DNA of 64,000 nt, taken from positions 310,001 through 374,000 of the forward strand of contig NW_003208655.1 in NCBI RefSeq assembly GCF_000006405.1. Reading direction: 5' to 3'. The position numbers and the translations under genes are program-made. Below are positions 1 to 12,640 of this stretch, in pieces; position 1 is the stretch's first letter, and each line of letters begins with the position of its first letter. Under the pieces are notes generated by a model, which saw only the letters and a list, made by a program, of their open reading frames with translations, was not told the DNA's origin and did no database searches. The stretch comes from Perkinsus marinus ATCC 50983 (taxonomy: Eukaryota; Perkinsozoa; Perkinsida; Perkinsidae).

Positions 1-84
1 TATCACGATGATCTCGCTAGACGCCTCCGCATGGTATCCAACAAGGACTCACCCAGTGATGAGCTGTTCAACGCGTGGCAGTAG
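1..84 (+). CDS. 3' end of an unidentified gene (partial)
   Basis: Frame 1 is open from the first base to a TAG at 82-84. It encodes 27 residues ending in DELFNAWQ. The composition (charged, no low complexity) looks like an ordinary protein C-terminus, and no other frame is open through this stretch. The gene begins outside the window, so its identity cannot be judged. It could also be a chance open frame, because only 84 bases are visible. Confidence 0.35.
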   Translation, partial: YHDDLARRLRMVSNKDSPSDELFNAWQ

Positions 85-249
85 CAAGGACGCAGGAGAC
101 TATCCCACCTTTCTTTGTGTCTCCTCCAAATCCATCGAGCGAGGAACAGAGCAGTAGGGACGAACGCAAAGAAAACCTAATATTGCAAATACGCGGGTCC
201 TATATACAGTTCGGTCAACTGAAAGCTTATATAAAATACTTGTGAATAG

Positions 250-516
250 CCTTATCAGGAAATTGTGGAGCTTTCGAACGGTGTGAGTTTTGTGGAACAG
301 CTCTAACCTGAGAGCTTCGTGGAAACAGGGTTTCAGATCTGTTCGGCGCGTATTAAGCAACACGGTGACCCCGCGCTTTCTCCCATGGATTTAGCTCCAA
401 CGCAGGCGATTTTCAAATTGGACCGAAAATGTCTAAAACCCAGTAATCTCGATGAGAAGTGCGAGCTGTTCCACGAAACTTACACCATTCGAAAGCTCTA
501 CGCATTCCTGATCTGA
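250..516. repeat. Imperfect inverted repeat, arms about 52 bp
   Basis: The reverse complement of about 252-304 matches about 461-513 at roughly four bases in five. Both arms contain GAGCTGTTCCAC and TTCGAAAGCTC on corresponding strands. About 155 bases separate the arms. The layout resembles a decayed foldback or MITE-type element. The rest of 85-540 shows no convincing gene. Confidence 0.55.
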
Positions 517-540
517 TGAGTCAGGCTACGCATAGAGATT

Positions 541-2156
541 CTCACTCGGAATAATTCAGTCAAGCCCTGGACAATTTTATGCTAACGTACTGTATGTAAT
601 ACAATCACACTAACCTGTGTGGTCACTAAAGAGGTCAAAGCTGCATCTCGGAAGTCCTTAGAGGAAGTCGTCGCTATCAGGATCAATGGAGCGCCAGATG
701 ACTTGGAAATCTCAAGATCGACTCTGACACCATCTGAAGGCTGTCCGATAATATAGTCAGAGTTGCTCGTCTCACCAGACCACGCAGTCACCCTCTCCTG
801 AACGCGGAGGAGGTCTATGAAGTGATCTCGCTTGACCGCTGGTGCGACATCCCATATTCTTCGAAAAGTCAACTGAACATAGTCGTGTTCTTCCGCAACG
901 ACACATACAAGTCACTTGAGTCGATCCATTAACGGTTGTCGGCGACATGAAGACCTCCGGGTCCTCAGTAGAAGCCAGAACCTGGACCACCACAGCAGTA
1001 CAAGGGCCGAGTGTGACGCCCTCACCTGGCCGAGCTCATTAGTAACGTAGAAATGGGAGTTAGGGAAACCGCCCATGTTGGTCCTCAGCTCCTGCGCTAG
1101 AGGTAACATGTCCATCGAGATTCTGAGCGCTAATACAGACCCTGTCGTCCCCGCATCGAATGCAGCCTGATAAGCAGTTATACCGTGTTCAAGCTTTACT
1201 GAGATGTGCCTTACGGAAAGATGGATGACCGGATGCCAGTCATAAAGGATATCATCAGCTCCGACAAAGGCGAATGCTGAGGGACCCGAGAACTGAGCCG
1301 CTCCAACGCCACCTGCGTTGCTTGACGTGCCCGAACTATGGAATCGGAGGCTGAACCTGAACTGATGAGGGGACTAGGCGCTCATTTAGAGCGAGTGGAA
1401 ATGCTCACGCTGTAGCGATTGATAAGTCACCTTCACCAACCGCAGTGATCGTTGTGTCCAAGTCAAGATTGGTGTCGAACTTTTCGCTGTTCTCCGAGTA
1501 CTGCGACATGATCATTTCGTACCTGTTTGGAGATCGGGGGCGGCCACCGTCAGAATGTGACCATAGATCAGCCTGGCTGGCCGCCGTTCGAGAAGTTGTG
1601 AGAGGTGCCTCGCACGTGACACCTAAGTGGCAGTTCTCAGCACAAGAACTGTGATTTGTACGAATGGACACTACGAGATTATTCGTAACTAAAACAGAGG
1701 CGTATTTTCAAGTGGAGCTCTGGCATCTCACTCATGCACTTTTCAGTGTACAGTAGACTGCGATTCTGAATGCGCAGGCTCGAGGACTCGCCGTTGAATG
1801 CCAGCTCCACGAGGTACCTTCCAAAGCGTCTGCAAGGGGAAAATGATACGACCCCACACAGATCATCCTGCCATTGGTTGAAAAGTGGAGTCACTATTTG
1901 ATTCACTGCTTTGTAGTCGAAGGGATTCGTGTCGGTGTAGATGCCAACACGAAGGGCGTTAGAAACGGCGAAGAGACAAGTTGTCGGTGCTGTGAGGTGG
2001 CGACTCACTAAGGCCGTCCCGGTGGTCATTATACCTGCGGAAATAAATTGTGGAAAAAGTGGAGGATTGAGGAGTACCGTCCACTGAAAGGGAATATGCG
2101 GTGGTAGAAGTAGAGGCATTATATACTATGACTATCACAAGGGATAACAACATCAT
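541..2156 (-). CDS. Divergent pepsin-like (A1 family) aspartic peptidase, spliced, outline model
   Basis: Read on the minus strand, several short open segments join through GT..AG introns. The first exon has two ATGs (about 2151-2156) and a hydrophobic signal sequence (MLLSLVIVIV). Downstream segments lie at about 2040-1690, 1650-1440, 1367-1030, 990-910 and 880-611. The 1367-1030 exon holds a strand-rich stretch ending in AAFDAGTTGSVLAL, which fits the second catalytic Asp loop of A1 peptidases (D[ST]G[ST]) with Ala in place of Ser/Thr. I could not find a clear first DTGS motif, so the enzyme may be inactive or the N-terminal exons may be wrong. The terminal exon is ambiguous (two possible acceptors near 585 and 565). 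The protein would be secreted or endomembrane. Family assignment rests mainly on one motif. Confidence 0.45.
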
Positions 2157-3129
2157 CAAAGCCACCTGAACAATGGGGATAGTTAGCAGTCGGCCAGTGG
2201 TGTGGCCATTCTTGCACCCATGTGATCGCAGCGAGCATCACAGCGGCTGAACCAGTGGTCCCTTCGGGGAGAGCGAGAGCAACCGTAGTTCGTCCTGAAT
2301 CGATGACAGGACTGGCAATAAGCTGGATACCGCGCCATCCCCAACTTGAGCCTGATTTGACAGTAGGCCGCCTTAGAGTAGCCACACTGCTGGCTGAATG
2401 CTGAATGGTTCTTCTCGAAGAGAATGCTCTGCTGCCAGTGGCCCTGTACGGCCGATTCTCACCTGACTGATCAACGATCAGTGTTCGTTTCGCGTGCCAG
2501 TGGAGGTCGTCTTATCGTAAGCAGCTCACCGTGGGGGGCTGAAGCACTACGACTCGTCGTAATGGTTGATGGACGTTTTGTATTCTCCTGAGACTTGGAC
2601 TACATATAGACGGCGCGTTTCTCACGTGCACCTCCGAAATGCCGCCTTGTGTGTCACTAACCTCTTCATCATCATTCAGACCGATAGGAGCAGTAGTAGC
2701 TCGCTGTTCGTGCCTGTTATCAACTATGTCGTGAGACTCACGATCGCCCTTGCCCACCAGTCCCCAGGTCGGAAGCCGTCGGCGACTCTTTCCTTCTCCA
2801 GGCTGGCTCCTATCAAGCAAGTTCAACCGCCACAACGCCAGAGGACACCTCTACTGTCCGACGACTGAGCCTTTCTGCTCATCTTAGATTTCCTTTTCCT
2901 CTGAGGTGAAAGCGTACTCCTCCTTTCTGAAGTACTCATCTTTGGTCAGGTTATCAGTAATGAGACCTTACTCGAGCTGCTTCGCTTTCGTCTCTTGCTA
3001 CCCTCTTCACCTGAGTTTCACACTGACCTTGCACATTCAGAATAGTTCACTTTCGCTGCTCGAGAATTTGACCGTCCTCCTTGTTCGGCTTGAGACTATT
3101 TCGCCCCCCGAATCGGGCGGTGACCGTTC
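2157..3129. other. No assignable gene; one possible minus-strand coding stretch
   Basis: At about 2119-2400 the minus strand is open for some 88 codons, with a protein-like segment containing PVIDSGRTTVALALP and WPHHWPTANYPH. It might be an exon of a peptidase- or GPAA1-like gene, but it runs directly into the signal-peptide exon of the next gene and I cannot splice it with confidence. From 2400 to 3129 open frames exist on both strands but none shows a recognisable domain. Confidence 0.3.
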
Positions 3130-3409
3130 GTCGTTCTCGTTAATATTCCACCACACCCTAGTTCCGTCGTGCGACATCATATAAGATGCTTACGAAAGGT
3201 CCTCCCGGATGAAACCCTTCCAATTGCCAGCGATTACAGGGCACCACAAAGCGATATTCGAGAGTCGTACTTGAGAAATTTCCATCTCGCCCGATCGAGG
3301 TTGGCGAGAGGTCATTTCTCTTTGCTTCTTCATTGTCTCGGCTACTGACCACCGGGTAGCCCATCCAAGACTTAAGCAACAACACAACAATCACGAGAAA
3401 TGGCAGCAT
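3130..3409 (-). CDS. Putative small secreted protein, first exon
   Basis: An ATG at 3409-3407 begins a strong signal peptide (MLPFLVIVVLLLKSWMG) followed by about 50 polar residues with one N-glycosylation motif (NFSS). A GTAAGC donor occurs near 3188. Downstream minus-strand sequence carries an open segment (VWWNINENDE..) that could be a second exon, but I found no acceptor that keeps frame. The signal peptide is the only functional clue. It lies about 175 bases 3' of the LRR gene stop on the same strand. Confidence 0.4.
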
Positions 3410-3584
3410 GCGACATCTATTGCATACCAACTATGAGCCAACTGTCGTCTCCTCGGCACGTTGGAGGCCTTCAATGGTCACAATTCGATGATCTTCGAAC
3501 TCGGGTATTGGCAGATCCTCCGCACATGCTGTTTTCATGGACCTTCACGAAATATAGGACCACTTGTAAAAACATAACACGCAG

Positions 3585-5259
3585 CTACGCTATCCAAGCC
3601 TCTTTCTCTGCCTCCAGCAAATCGCCATGGAGAGTTTCTGAGTCTAGTCGATCCTGATTAAGAGGACGAAATAGCGTCACGTTGGTATGTTGCGAAGACA
3701 ATCCTTCGATGAGAGCAACTCCAGTCCCCTTAAAGGGGACCCCTTTATATACTGCGATGCACTCAAGCGCAAGAGCGGGATAGCTGGTAATTTCACTTAA
3801 GAAAGGAGGTGAACCATCAAGGCCCCAGCTCTCGATAATAGCCCACAAGACGGAAGGCCTCTTGTCAACGAAAACCTTCTAGGGGAAAGTTCGATGCGTT
3901 GTAGAATCGAGTGGAGAGGTGATCCCCCACGATCGCACTTCCGCTGTCACTTCAACACTATCCAGGAGAATAAGACTTCCAAGGCCGTATATAACTCTCA
4001 GCTTGAACGACCTAGACCGTGGCAACCATTTACAATGTCTCGGACAAGCTACGAGGTACGGGAGTTGGGAGATCGGATTGCCTGATATGCTTAAGTCGGC
4101 TAATTTTGGGAAGGCACGTTCGAGCACCTGCAGGGATGCTTTTCTAGCCAAATCAAATATGCTGATGTCGCTTCTCTGACCTCGATATTAGTCTCAAGAC
4201 TTTCAAGCTGGTTGCCCGAGACGGACAGTTTCTCTAGCCTCTCACAGGACCATGTACTCAAATCTTCGAGAGTCTGCGAGGCGAAGGCTCGCATCAACCC
4301 GCCGAGCAGCGTCTCGGCCTGCCTTGATTGAGTTATTCGAGAGATCCAGCTCGCGCAGTCGGCCCAGCCCATCCAAGCCGAGCAAGGATTCAATGTGATT
4401 ATCAGCGAGTCTCAGCACGGCGAGCTCACGGAGATGAGATATGTTATTGATGGTGGTGAGTTGATTTTCGGACAAGTCGAGAAGTTCTCTACCATAACAA
4501 TGGTGAAATATCATCGTCGTTTAGTAACGATATTCTCACAGACGTTCCGTCTTGTCCAAGCCATTAGCCGGGATATGCTTGATCGAGTTGCCGCTTAACC
4601 GCAGTTCTCGAAGGGAGTTGCGACAATTCGACCAGTCTCCGAGCTCCTCTGAAGACCTCCGGGATCATCGAGAAGAATAAGTCAATTACGGATTTCATTA
4701 TAACTCATGTCTACTCGTTCGAGCAAACGAGAAAACGTGAAGCAGTCGGTCCTGCCGAGCAGGTTATGGGAAGCGTTGAGTACTCGCAGGAATGGCATAT
4801 CCGATCTGAGGTCGACGTGAGCCGGCGCAACAAGGGGTCCTACAGCGCATCGAGCCTATTCAGCCTATTGTGACTCACGTCAACGACTTGGAGATGCCGA
4901 TAACTCCTCATGACCTGGCAAGAGGGCTGCAAGAAGACGGGGCCTATATCTTACTGGGTCGAGATTTGTGAGTGACAAGCTCCTTAAAGTGCATGCCAGG
5001 TAGGCGTGCCCGCCCGAATCTGATGGTATGACGCCGAGCCCGTCGAGACCAGCGATGACCTGCCCCTTCGATCAGTCTGTGCAAAGCTAGGTTCTCCACC
5101 TACTTGCTCTCGAGTGAGAGGGGACACGTCGTCAGTGGCCATATCTGGTTCTTTCTTGACTATGCCTGTTTCGCCTAGCTGACTGCACTCGGCCATTTGA
5201 GTCCGATTCCAAGCGCAAGCTACTGTTCGCACAACAATCGCGGCTTCGCAGGCTTCCAC
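3585..5259 (-). CDS. Leucine-rich repeat protein (SDS22/LRRcap type), spliced
   Basis: Successive minus-strand exons carry canonical LRRs of the LxxLxLSxNxI type. In order they include LQVVDVSHNRL, LRVLNASHNLL, LRELRLSGNSI, LLDLSENQL, LAVLRLADNHI, LRELDLSNNSI, LEKLSVSGNQL and LADLSISGNPI. These are followed by an LRR cap (LRVIYGLGSLILLD..VTAEVR). Introns are 35-60 nt; clear junctions lie near 4835, 4670, 4510, 4190, 4040 and 3900. A last exon (about 3878-3585, stop 3585-3587) adds about 98 non-repeat residues. The 5' end is uncertain: an open segment rich in charged residues reaches about 5259 but has no firm ATG. Such proteins act as scaffolds (for example PP1 regulators or axonemal LRR proteins). 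The sequence does not tell which. Confidence 0.75.
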
Positions 5260-6099
5260 ATATCAACACGATACGCAATAGTGCAGATGACAATAGAGAT
5301 CTCCGACCTGGAGAACTGCCTGTTATTGGAGAAAGTCCCGACTGGCTACTGTGTTATCTACGCTGAAAAGTGTGCAAGAAAGTACATTGAGTTAACATTG
5401 AGTTAACATTGAGTTGTCATTTGAGTTAACACGAAGCAATGTCCCGTGTAGTGTAGAGATATAGCTTAGGAATAGAGTGGAATATACAGGGCTATATGGT
5501 GCTAACAGGGGAGAAGTGAGGAATGAACAAGCCAACGAAGCTGATGACAGAGAAACTGGACTCCAGCTACTGGAGTCGATAGGACGATGGAACAATGTGG
5601 AATACGAAGCCGTTCCTGCGACATCATGGTTAGATAGCCATTGGCCAATGATGAGTAGTGATATCCATTGCACTCATACGGGCACGGATCTCTCTTGTGG
5701 CACGACACAACGGTTCAGCTTTCCTGTACAGGTTTGAACGTTGTGTGGTCGTAGTTGCAAACGCGTCTCACGTTAGCGGTAGGTCAGTGTTGCAGCTTGT
5801 CGTTCTCTCCGATATTCTTCAGTGAGGAGGATAACTCGCCCCAAAATATCTCTGACCTGCACTCCGCGGCGGAGTCTCCGCCCCCTCATCGCTCACCCAC
5901 CTGACTGTACACCATACAGTCAGTCTTCAACGTACTGGTGCAGGTTCTGTCCGAACGTCGACGGCTGCCACGAATTCGAGAACAACTAGATGGACAACAT
6001 CTGCGAGATGTGATGGCCGACTAGTTCACCTGATTGGGGTTCACGAAACTGCCAACTGGGCAGAGGTGTTCCACCCAGGCGTAGAACCATAAATAAGAC
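5260..6099. other. Intergenic region with a short tandem repeat
   Basis: Bases 5385-5430 contain three to four copies of an 11-base unit (TTGAGTTAACA) with slight variation. A plus-strand frame is open at about 5477-5737 but resembles no family. I see no other structure up to the tRNA at 6100. Confidence 0.4.
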
Positions 6100-6180
6100 G
6101 ACACCTGAGGGATTCGAACCCTCGCGGGCAGAGCCCAACGGCTTAGCAGGCCGCCGCCTTAACCACTCGGCCAAAGTGTC
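6100..6180 (-). tRNA. tRNA-Ser(GCU)
   Basis: The reverse complement gives an 81-nt cloverleaf. It has a 7-bp acceptor stem (GACACTT / AGGTGTC, one G-U pair), A box TGGCCGAGTGG, anticodon loop CTGCTAA with anticodon GCT, a long variable arm (TGGGCTCTGCCCGC) and B box GGTTCGAATCC. The long variable arm is diagnostic of tRNA-Ser. No intron is present and CCA is not encoded, as in other nuclear tRNAs. It shares the variable arm and A box with the tRNA at 16100. Confidence 0.94.
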
Positions 6181-6555
6181 TTCCATTTTAACATAGGAAG
6201 TGGCCAGATAGCTTGTGCCCCAGCGGTTCCAACCCATCGACCAATTGATATAACTCGTAACATTCTCCACCAATCATTCTAGTGAATCCTCAAATAAGCA
6301 CTAGCTCAGTTCTCCATGAAAGTTGCGACATAGCCATCGAGAAAGAACAGAGAGATCGTGTCCAGAGTGGAAGAACCTTGGTCAGCTATTTGCCGAGAAT
6401 TATCTTCCCATACTCGAGTCAAACATCAGTAGTAGGAAGGGGCGGAGGTGCAACGAGACGTACCTCCGCCGAAGCGTAAAGCCTCGTCTTTCGGAGGTCC
6501 AAATCGGAGTAGCTGAGGGCCCCCAAGATACGTGAGCGGCGCGCGTCAAGGACTA

Positions 6556-6893
6556 TCACCCATTAAAGAGCCTGCGGCCTCTCAAGCCGCAAGACTCCTC
6601 AATGTCATTCATCCTGATTCCACAGTGCATGAGGGGTATCGGGTTACTTGGTGATGACATCAGGGTCAAATGCAAATACCTGCATGAGATGCGGATCCAA
6701 CCCGTGGGACGAGCCAGGCCCCTCGACCATACAAATGCCTGTCGGATCGGCACAGAATTGGCGGCGCCTGACGGTCCGCTTTCCACAAGGCCCACCCGGT
6801 GCTTGTCACAGGCGTTGAAGGTACGGGAAAGATGCTCTCTTCTGTGGCGCCGAGCAGAGGGTACCTAATGCGGCACCAGTGACTCTCACACAT
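6556..6893 (-). CDS. Unidentified short spliced gene (tentative)
   Basis: Minus-strand segments from an ATG at 6893-6891 to a TGA at 6556 can be joined using a 60-70 nt GTATTT..CAG intron near 6680-6625. The 3' exon begins RMNDIEESCGLRG. The 5' part has competing frames, so the protein is not fixed. No domain is recognisable. It lies directly downstream of the C2-domain gene on the same strand, and some of it may be untranslated sequence. Confidence 0.25.
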
Positions 6894-6977
6894 GGTCTTC
6901 TACGCGAAACCACCGTGGAAGCAGTATTCCAAAAATAGAGCAAATGATAGACCGAAGGATGGTGACACGCTCCGTTG

Positions 6978-9246
6978 CTAAGAAGCAGTTCCCATTCCGA
7001 TGGCGACTGACTGAGGAAGCTCCACAGGATTTCTCTTCTCCTTCACAAGTTTCCCCCCTAAGCTCAGTGTGGCGTTCCGATAGGCGAAACCGGTGAGGCC
7101 AGTGATCGCCACTGGTGTAAAGAGGATGCACACGGCTCCCGCAGTCGAACGTGCCAATATTTTAACCTGTACATAGATGGAATCTGGCGATTGAAAACTC
7201 GAACAACACGGTTTCATGGATGCGAATAAACGTGATCACCTACGAATAGATTGACGCTAGGTCTATCTCCAGCAGAATGAGCAGCCTGACCGTTAAGAGG
7301 AGACAACACATAGGGGGCCACGCCACTGCATTGTAAGGTCTCATAAAGAGGATACACGCAAGTGCCTGAGCATCTGAGGGTGGTGACCAGAGGCGAGCAC
7401 GTCCCCACCAACTAAATCGTCAGAGCCGATGATGTCCCAGTCCAAAACGGTCAATCTGAGCATCGCGTTAGGCGAAAGTAGCTCGACTGCCCGGAGGGGT
7501 GGAGTTTCCACCCATTCATTGAACACTGGGTCACTCTCATTATATCTGCAAAGTTGAAAGTCCACCCGACACGATTGACACCAGGCTTGCATGTCTGCTA
7601 TTGCGATCGGCGTGTACAAACATTCAAGAATGGACGTACACCGTCCTTGATCTCGGTCCGGCAGAATCGCCATCCCTAGCGATGCCCGTTGTATCCACCT
7701 GCACTGTAACGTAGCAGTCAGCGTGTCCCATTAGATCCATCTTTGGAATGTTCGTACATCTGAGGGTACTTGGCAGTAGAGCAACCCCGCTGATTATCTG
7801 CTAGTTGTTTATTCACTCGACGGTTCACCATGAGTAGTTCGCTCCTAGTTGTTTCAATGGACTGTACTACACGAAGTTGATCACTTTAGCTCGAGGAATA
7901 GACACATGTTCGAGCGAAACTCTAGTAGCTATAGTGTTATATTAGATATAAGTGTATCGCCATTATACAATAATGATTAAATATATATAAATTAAATACT
8001 TATAATATTATTTTTTTCATTGTCGGTCTGAAAACACACGCACATGCCCAACTGCATGCTAGGAGTGAAATTTGTGGAAATGCTGAGGAAAATTCTCATT
8101 GGTTCCTTTACACTCCTAGCGATATTTGCGTGTAAACTTCTATAACTAGTGAAAGTGCTTCTGGACCCAGGTGAAGAAAGCAAACTTTCATTCCCGCACT
8201 GTTCATTGGAGTTTCACCCGTGATGTGAAAAACGTAAGTAAAAAAATCTATTTAACAACTACTGCATAGCGCGAATTTCACAGAGTATTACGCCACTTCA
8301 CATAAACGGGTAGAACTCCATTGTATTAGATTATCGATACATCACCAATGTCCCTACACTTATGGTTTATTCCCCTCTAATAGAATGTATATCTATATTA
8401 TATATATCAGAGTGTGCTGCGATTTGTATTCTTTTGATATGCTAGACTAACACTCGAACCGGTATGCAGATATCGTGGGGAAAATACCGTTGGTATTCGC
8501 TCATTAGCGCAGGAAAGCTCACCGCTTGATGTAAACAGCAATGACAACCTCCTCTACTCCGCCACCAAACTCCCTCAACAACGTCTCTCGAAGGATTTGA
8601 TCGTCCTCAGGTGCGACCAGTGCCATCGCAGCATTCACCCTTAGCACAGAGGAGCTGCTTAACATCGGGCCACTGAGGGGCTCACACTCTATCTTTGGCC
8701 GTGTTCAGGTAACCCCAGAGGCCTCCACCATCTTCAGTTGTGCTGTCCAATGGAGGATCACCCCGAGCCTTCTCAAGTCCCGAAGGTTCATCTTGCCTTA
8801 CTGATGGGTTCTGCGACCAGAACATTGGGCACGAACCGTGGAGGGATGAATCCACTAACCTCGTCTTTGTCTGACCACCACGTCGTGAGGCGGGACAAAC
8901 TCCAAGCTCCTTGACTTTCCGAGGGCTGTTCGACGGAGGGTCCTTTCGATTCAGGCGACTGATGTTCATTGTGACGTGCCGAATCTGCGAGAGCTCAGCA
9001 GTGTCCTCTGATACAGTCTCTTAGAGACAACTGGTTCGTGACTGTGTTAAGTCAGCACTACTGACCTACCGTGGCCTCCACGGCTTGCATTTGTCTGGGC
9101 TTTCTGATCCTGCCCGATCTCCTGGTGCTGCATAACTCTTCTTTTAATGTCCATCCAAGTGTTAATGTTTTCAAGTAGCCTATCTGTGGACGAATTCTCC
9201 CCTTGGTCGACATCGGGAGGTCTCTCCTGAAGTGTAGATTGCTCAT
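6978..9246 (-). CDS. C2-domain protein with basic N-terminal region, spliced; 763-nt repeat-filled intron
   Basis: Exon 1 (ATG 9246) encodes a basic stretch including RRSGRIRKPRQ. A second exon (about 8995-8780) is also basic (RKDPPSNSPRKVKELG). The next exon ends with EEVVIAVYIK at 8523. A phase-2 intron (8522-7760) joins it in frame to CTNIPKMDLMGHADCYVTV, which reconstitutes the start of a C2 domain across the junction. Later exons give DPVFNEW and LRLTVLDWDIIGSDDLVG, the classic C2 core with Asp residues that can bind Ca2+. C-terminal exons include a hydrophobic stretch near 7110-7060 and stop at 6978. C2 domains bind phospholipid, often Ca2+-dependently. The large intron is unusual here and holds one copy of each MITE family. 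Confidence 0.7.
8021..8201 (+). mobile_element. MITE family 1, copy A (intronic)
   Basis: It shares the family order of motifs: CACATG..CAACT, GAAAATTCTCATTGGTT, ACACT..TA, then a GGAAGCAAAC-like segment and a CACTG end. It lies within the 763-nt intron of the C2 gene, antisense to that gene. It is degraded and directly abuts the family 2 copy. Confidence 0.65.
8207..8320. mobile_element. MITE family 2, copy 1 (intronic)
   Basis: 114 bp bounded by TGGAGTTTCACCCG and its near-inverse CGGGTAGAACTCCA. The interior matches the copies at 25056 and 25685 (GTGAAAAAC, TTTCAC, ACTACTGCATA). ATT flanks both ends when GGAG..CTCC is taken as the core, a possible 3-bp target duplication. It lies in the C2 gene intron. 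Confidence 0.7.
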
Positions 9247-9342
9247 GTTACTAATGTTCACAACGGACCTCTCGCGTTCCGGTCTTCACTGGGAAGACGT
9301 CTGCTCGCGACATTCGGCGACTTCTCCGTTGATTATCGCGGA

Positions 9343-9854
9343 GTGAGTCTACCCGAGCCACCGTCATTTTCAGAATCCATCATGGGTCCACAGTCCTACC
9401 AGAGGAGCGCATTGCTGCTATTGTCTGGAAAGATGGCATCGTGCCGTACACAACCTGACTCGATCGCCCTGTTCCGTTCAGAATGCCGGAGGGACGAGCC
9501 TCGGGCAATGCAGGAGTGGATTGGGGCCTGAGGGGTTGCCTTTCTTGACTGGATAACTTCGGAGTCGAACGATTTCAGCTACTCGCCACTCAAATTGAGT
9601 TGCCATGGCCAGTATTTCTGACCATACATCTCGTCATGAAAGCAGGCGTTCTACTCCGGGATTGCTGTCATTCATTACTTTGAGACCGCAAATTTGTGGC
9701 TAGAATGATTGTCCTCAAAGGAGAATCCACGAGAACAGCGACGCGCACGTTACGCATTCTCAATCGTTTTGTGTCCATCTTGAAGTACCCACGCGGGTCT
9801 TTGCTCCACCTGTTGACGCTCTTGGATGATCTTGGCTATAAGGACCTTTCGTGA
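9343..9854 (+). CDS. Unidentified plus-strand exons (tentative)
   Basis: At 9705-9854 a 49-codon frame (ATG to TGA) reads like a protein C-terminus (TLRILNRFVSILKYPRG, LLTLLDDLGYKDLS). An acceptor-like CTAG precedes it. Upstream, 9343-9531 and 9541-9606 are open in plausible frames. I cannot join them unambiguously or name a family. Confidence 0.28.
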
Positions 9855-10317
9855 TGCATCATTGCTGGAGTGTGCCATTCAGATTCCGAATACAAACCTG
9901 ACGGCTGTCGATGTGCTAGAGACCAGTTATTGGTGGTAGCTAAGTCTCTCTGGCAGAGAGTCTCTGCTTATCCAATCACAACAGTAAAAGTCTGTCGTTA
10001 TGCAACGGTGAATATCCTCCGGAGAACCGCCCAGAGAAATTCCAAAGGAGTTGACAGAATCTGATCATCGCAGAATTTGCGAGCGATGATCAAATACCCT
10101 GTGCTCACACCAAGTCAGCATCTCTAGTTGGTACCAGGAGAACCAAGTCCATGACGGTGATGTATAGTAGATGTCACAGTAGAATCGGATCTTGCGTTTG
10201 TATTGCGCGCGCGCCCTGTCCACAACGTATTACGTCTGCCATTGTCGCGTGCATCATCTCATTTCTCAAGCAGGTGTATATTGCCTTTTCCAATCATATT
10301 TATCATCTAGCGTTCTG

Positions 10318-11594
<1,277 letters not shown>

Positions 11595-11888
11595 GGATGA
11601 CGATTACCGATAAGACTGTGTTCGCGCTTGGAAGATTGGCCTTGTGAGAGCTACTGTCTCTACTGCTAGTGTTGGTAGTTGCGTATGGCTGCTCCCTCGA
11701 TTTTTGCTGATGAGCTTTCATCTGTACTACTTATTCTATCTGCACTGTGTTTTGGTTCAATGGTATGGGGTTAGGGGGAATTTCGTGGCGCGGTGACGGT
11801 GATGGACTGAATTGAAGCACTCCCGGGTTGTGCGACAACTGATCGTTTCACTGCCGATGCATATTCGTAGTCACATAGACCTGTCTCA

Positions 11889-12454
11889 ATGGCTCAGATC
11901 AACCCTCAGTTTCAGTCGATCGGGGAGCAGTTCGTCCAGCACTATTATGGCACGTTCGATGCTAACAGGTCTAATCTGACTCCCCTGTATGGAGGTAGGT
12001 CGAAGACATGGAGGACGTCTTTAGGAGGCTTTAGATACCTCTATGTTGACATTCGAGGGAGAACAGTTTCAGGGTGCGGCGAATATAGTACAGAAGCTGG
12101 TCAGTTTGCCATTCCAAAAGGTCCAGCATCAGGTGATTCGCCTCAGTGTTGTTGTGCTGAAAGAATTGCTCTGGGTGTGGTCTCAGGTTATTAAGGCCGA
12201 CTGTCAGCCGAATCCTTCGAACAATGGTGTAATGGTGTTCGTGACTGGCAACCTGCTAGTTGATGATAACCAGAATCCGCTCAAGTTCGGCCAGGTAGTA
12301 GCAGTGGGTCGGCGGAAGAGCTGGTGAAGAGGCTATTGCCTCGATGGGATGTTCGGAATGACGACTTTTCGTTTTGTAGGTATTTCACCTAGCACCGAGC
12401 CCTTCTGGTGGGATCTACTGTCTCAACGATATGTTCCGTTTGAATATAGGGTAA
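11889..12454 (+). CDS. NTF2: Nuclear transport factor 2 (NTF2), four exons, 128 residues
   Basis: Exons 11889-11994, 12035-12132, 12187-12294 and 12380-12454 total 387 nt. The protein follows the NTF2 pattern along its whole length: NPQFQSIGEQFVQHYY, SMLTFEGEQFQG, IVQKLVSLPFQKVQH, DCQPNPSNNGVMVFVTG and a C-terminal LNDMFRLNIG. The length matches the family (about 125). NTF2 is a dimer that carries RanGDP into the nucleus and binds FxFG nucleoporins. Introns are 40, 54 and 85 nt. The start is fixed by the conserved N-terminus. Confidence 0.96.
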
Positions 12455-12640
12455 GGGGTGTTGAAGGTAGCACCCCGATTGCTTTATATTTTTCGTGCAC
12501 TCTTCGGCGACTGTTGAGTTGGAGTACTTGGCCTGGGCTCAGTCGCTGATGATTGAGATCGTGTGTGATGGATGAATTTCGTGGCGCGTGACGATTTGTG
12601 AATTATAGCCATCTTACTATCGTTTTAATTCCCATCTTGA

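Noticed and set aside
8682-8969. A separate minus-strand gene ending at 8682
   Set aside because: Its sequence joins by splicing to flanking exons of the C2 gene. The downstream exon continues into the C2 domain in phase, so it is one gene.
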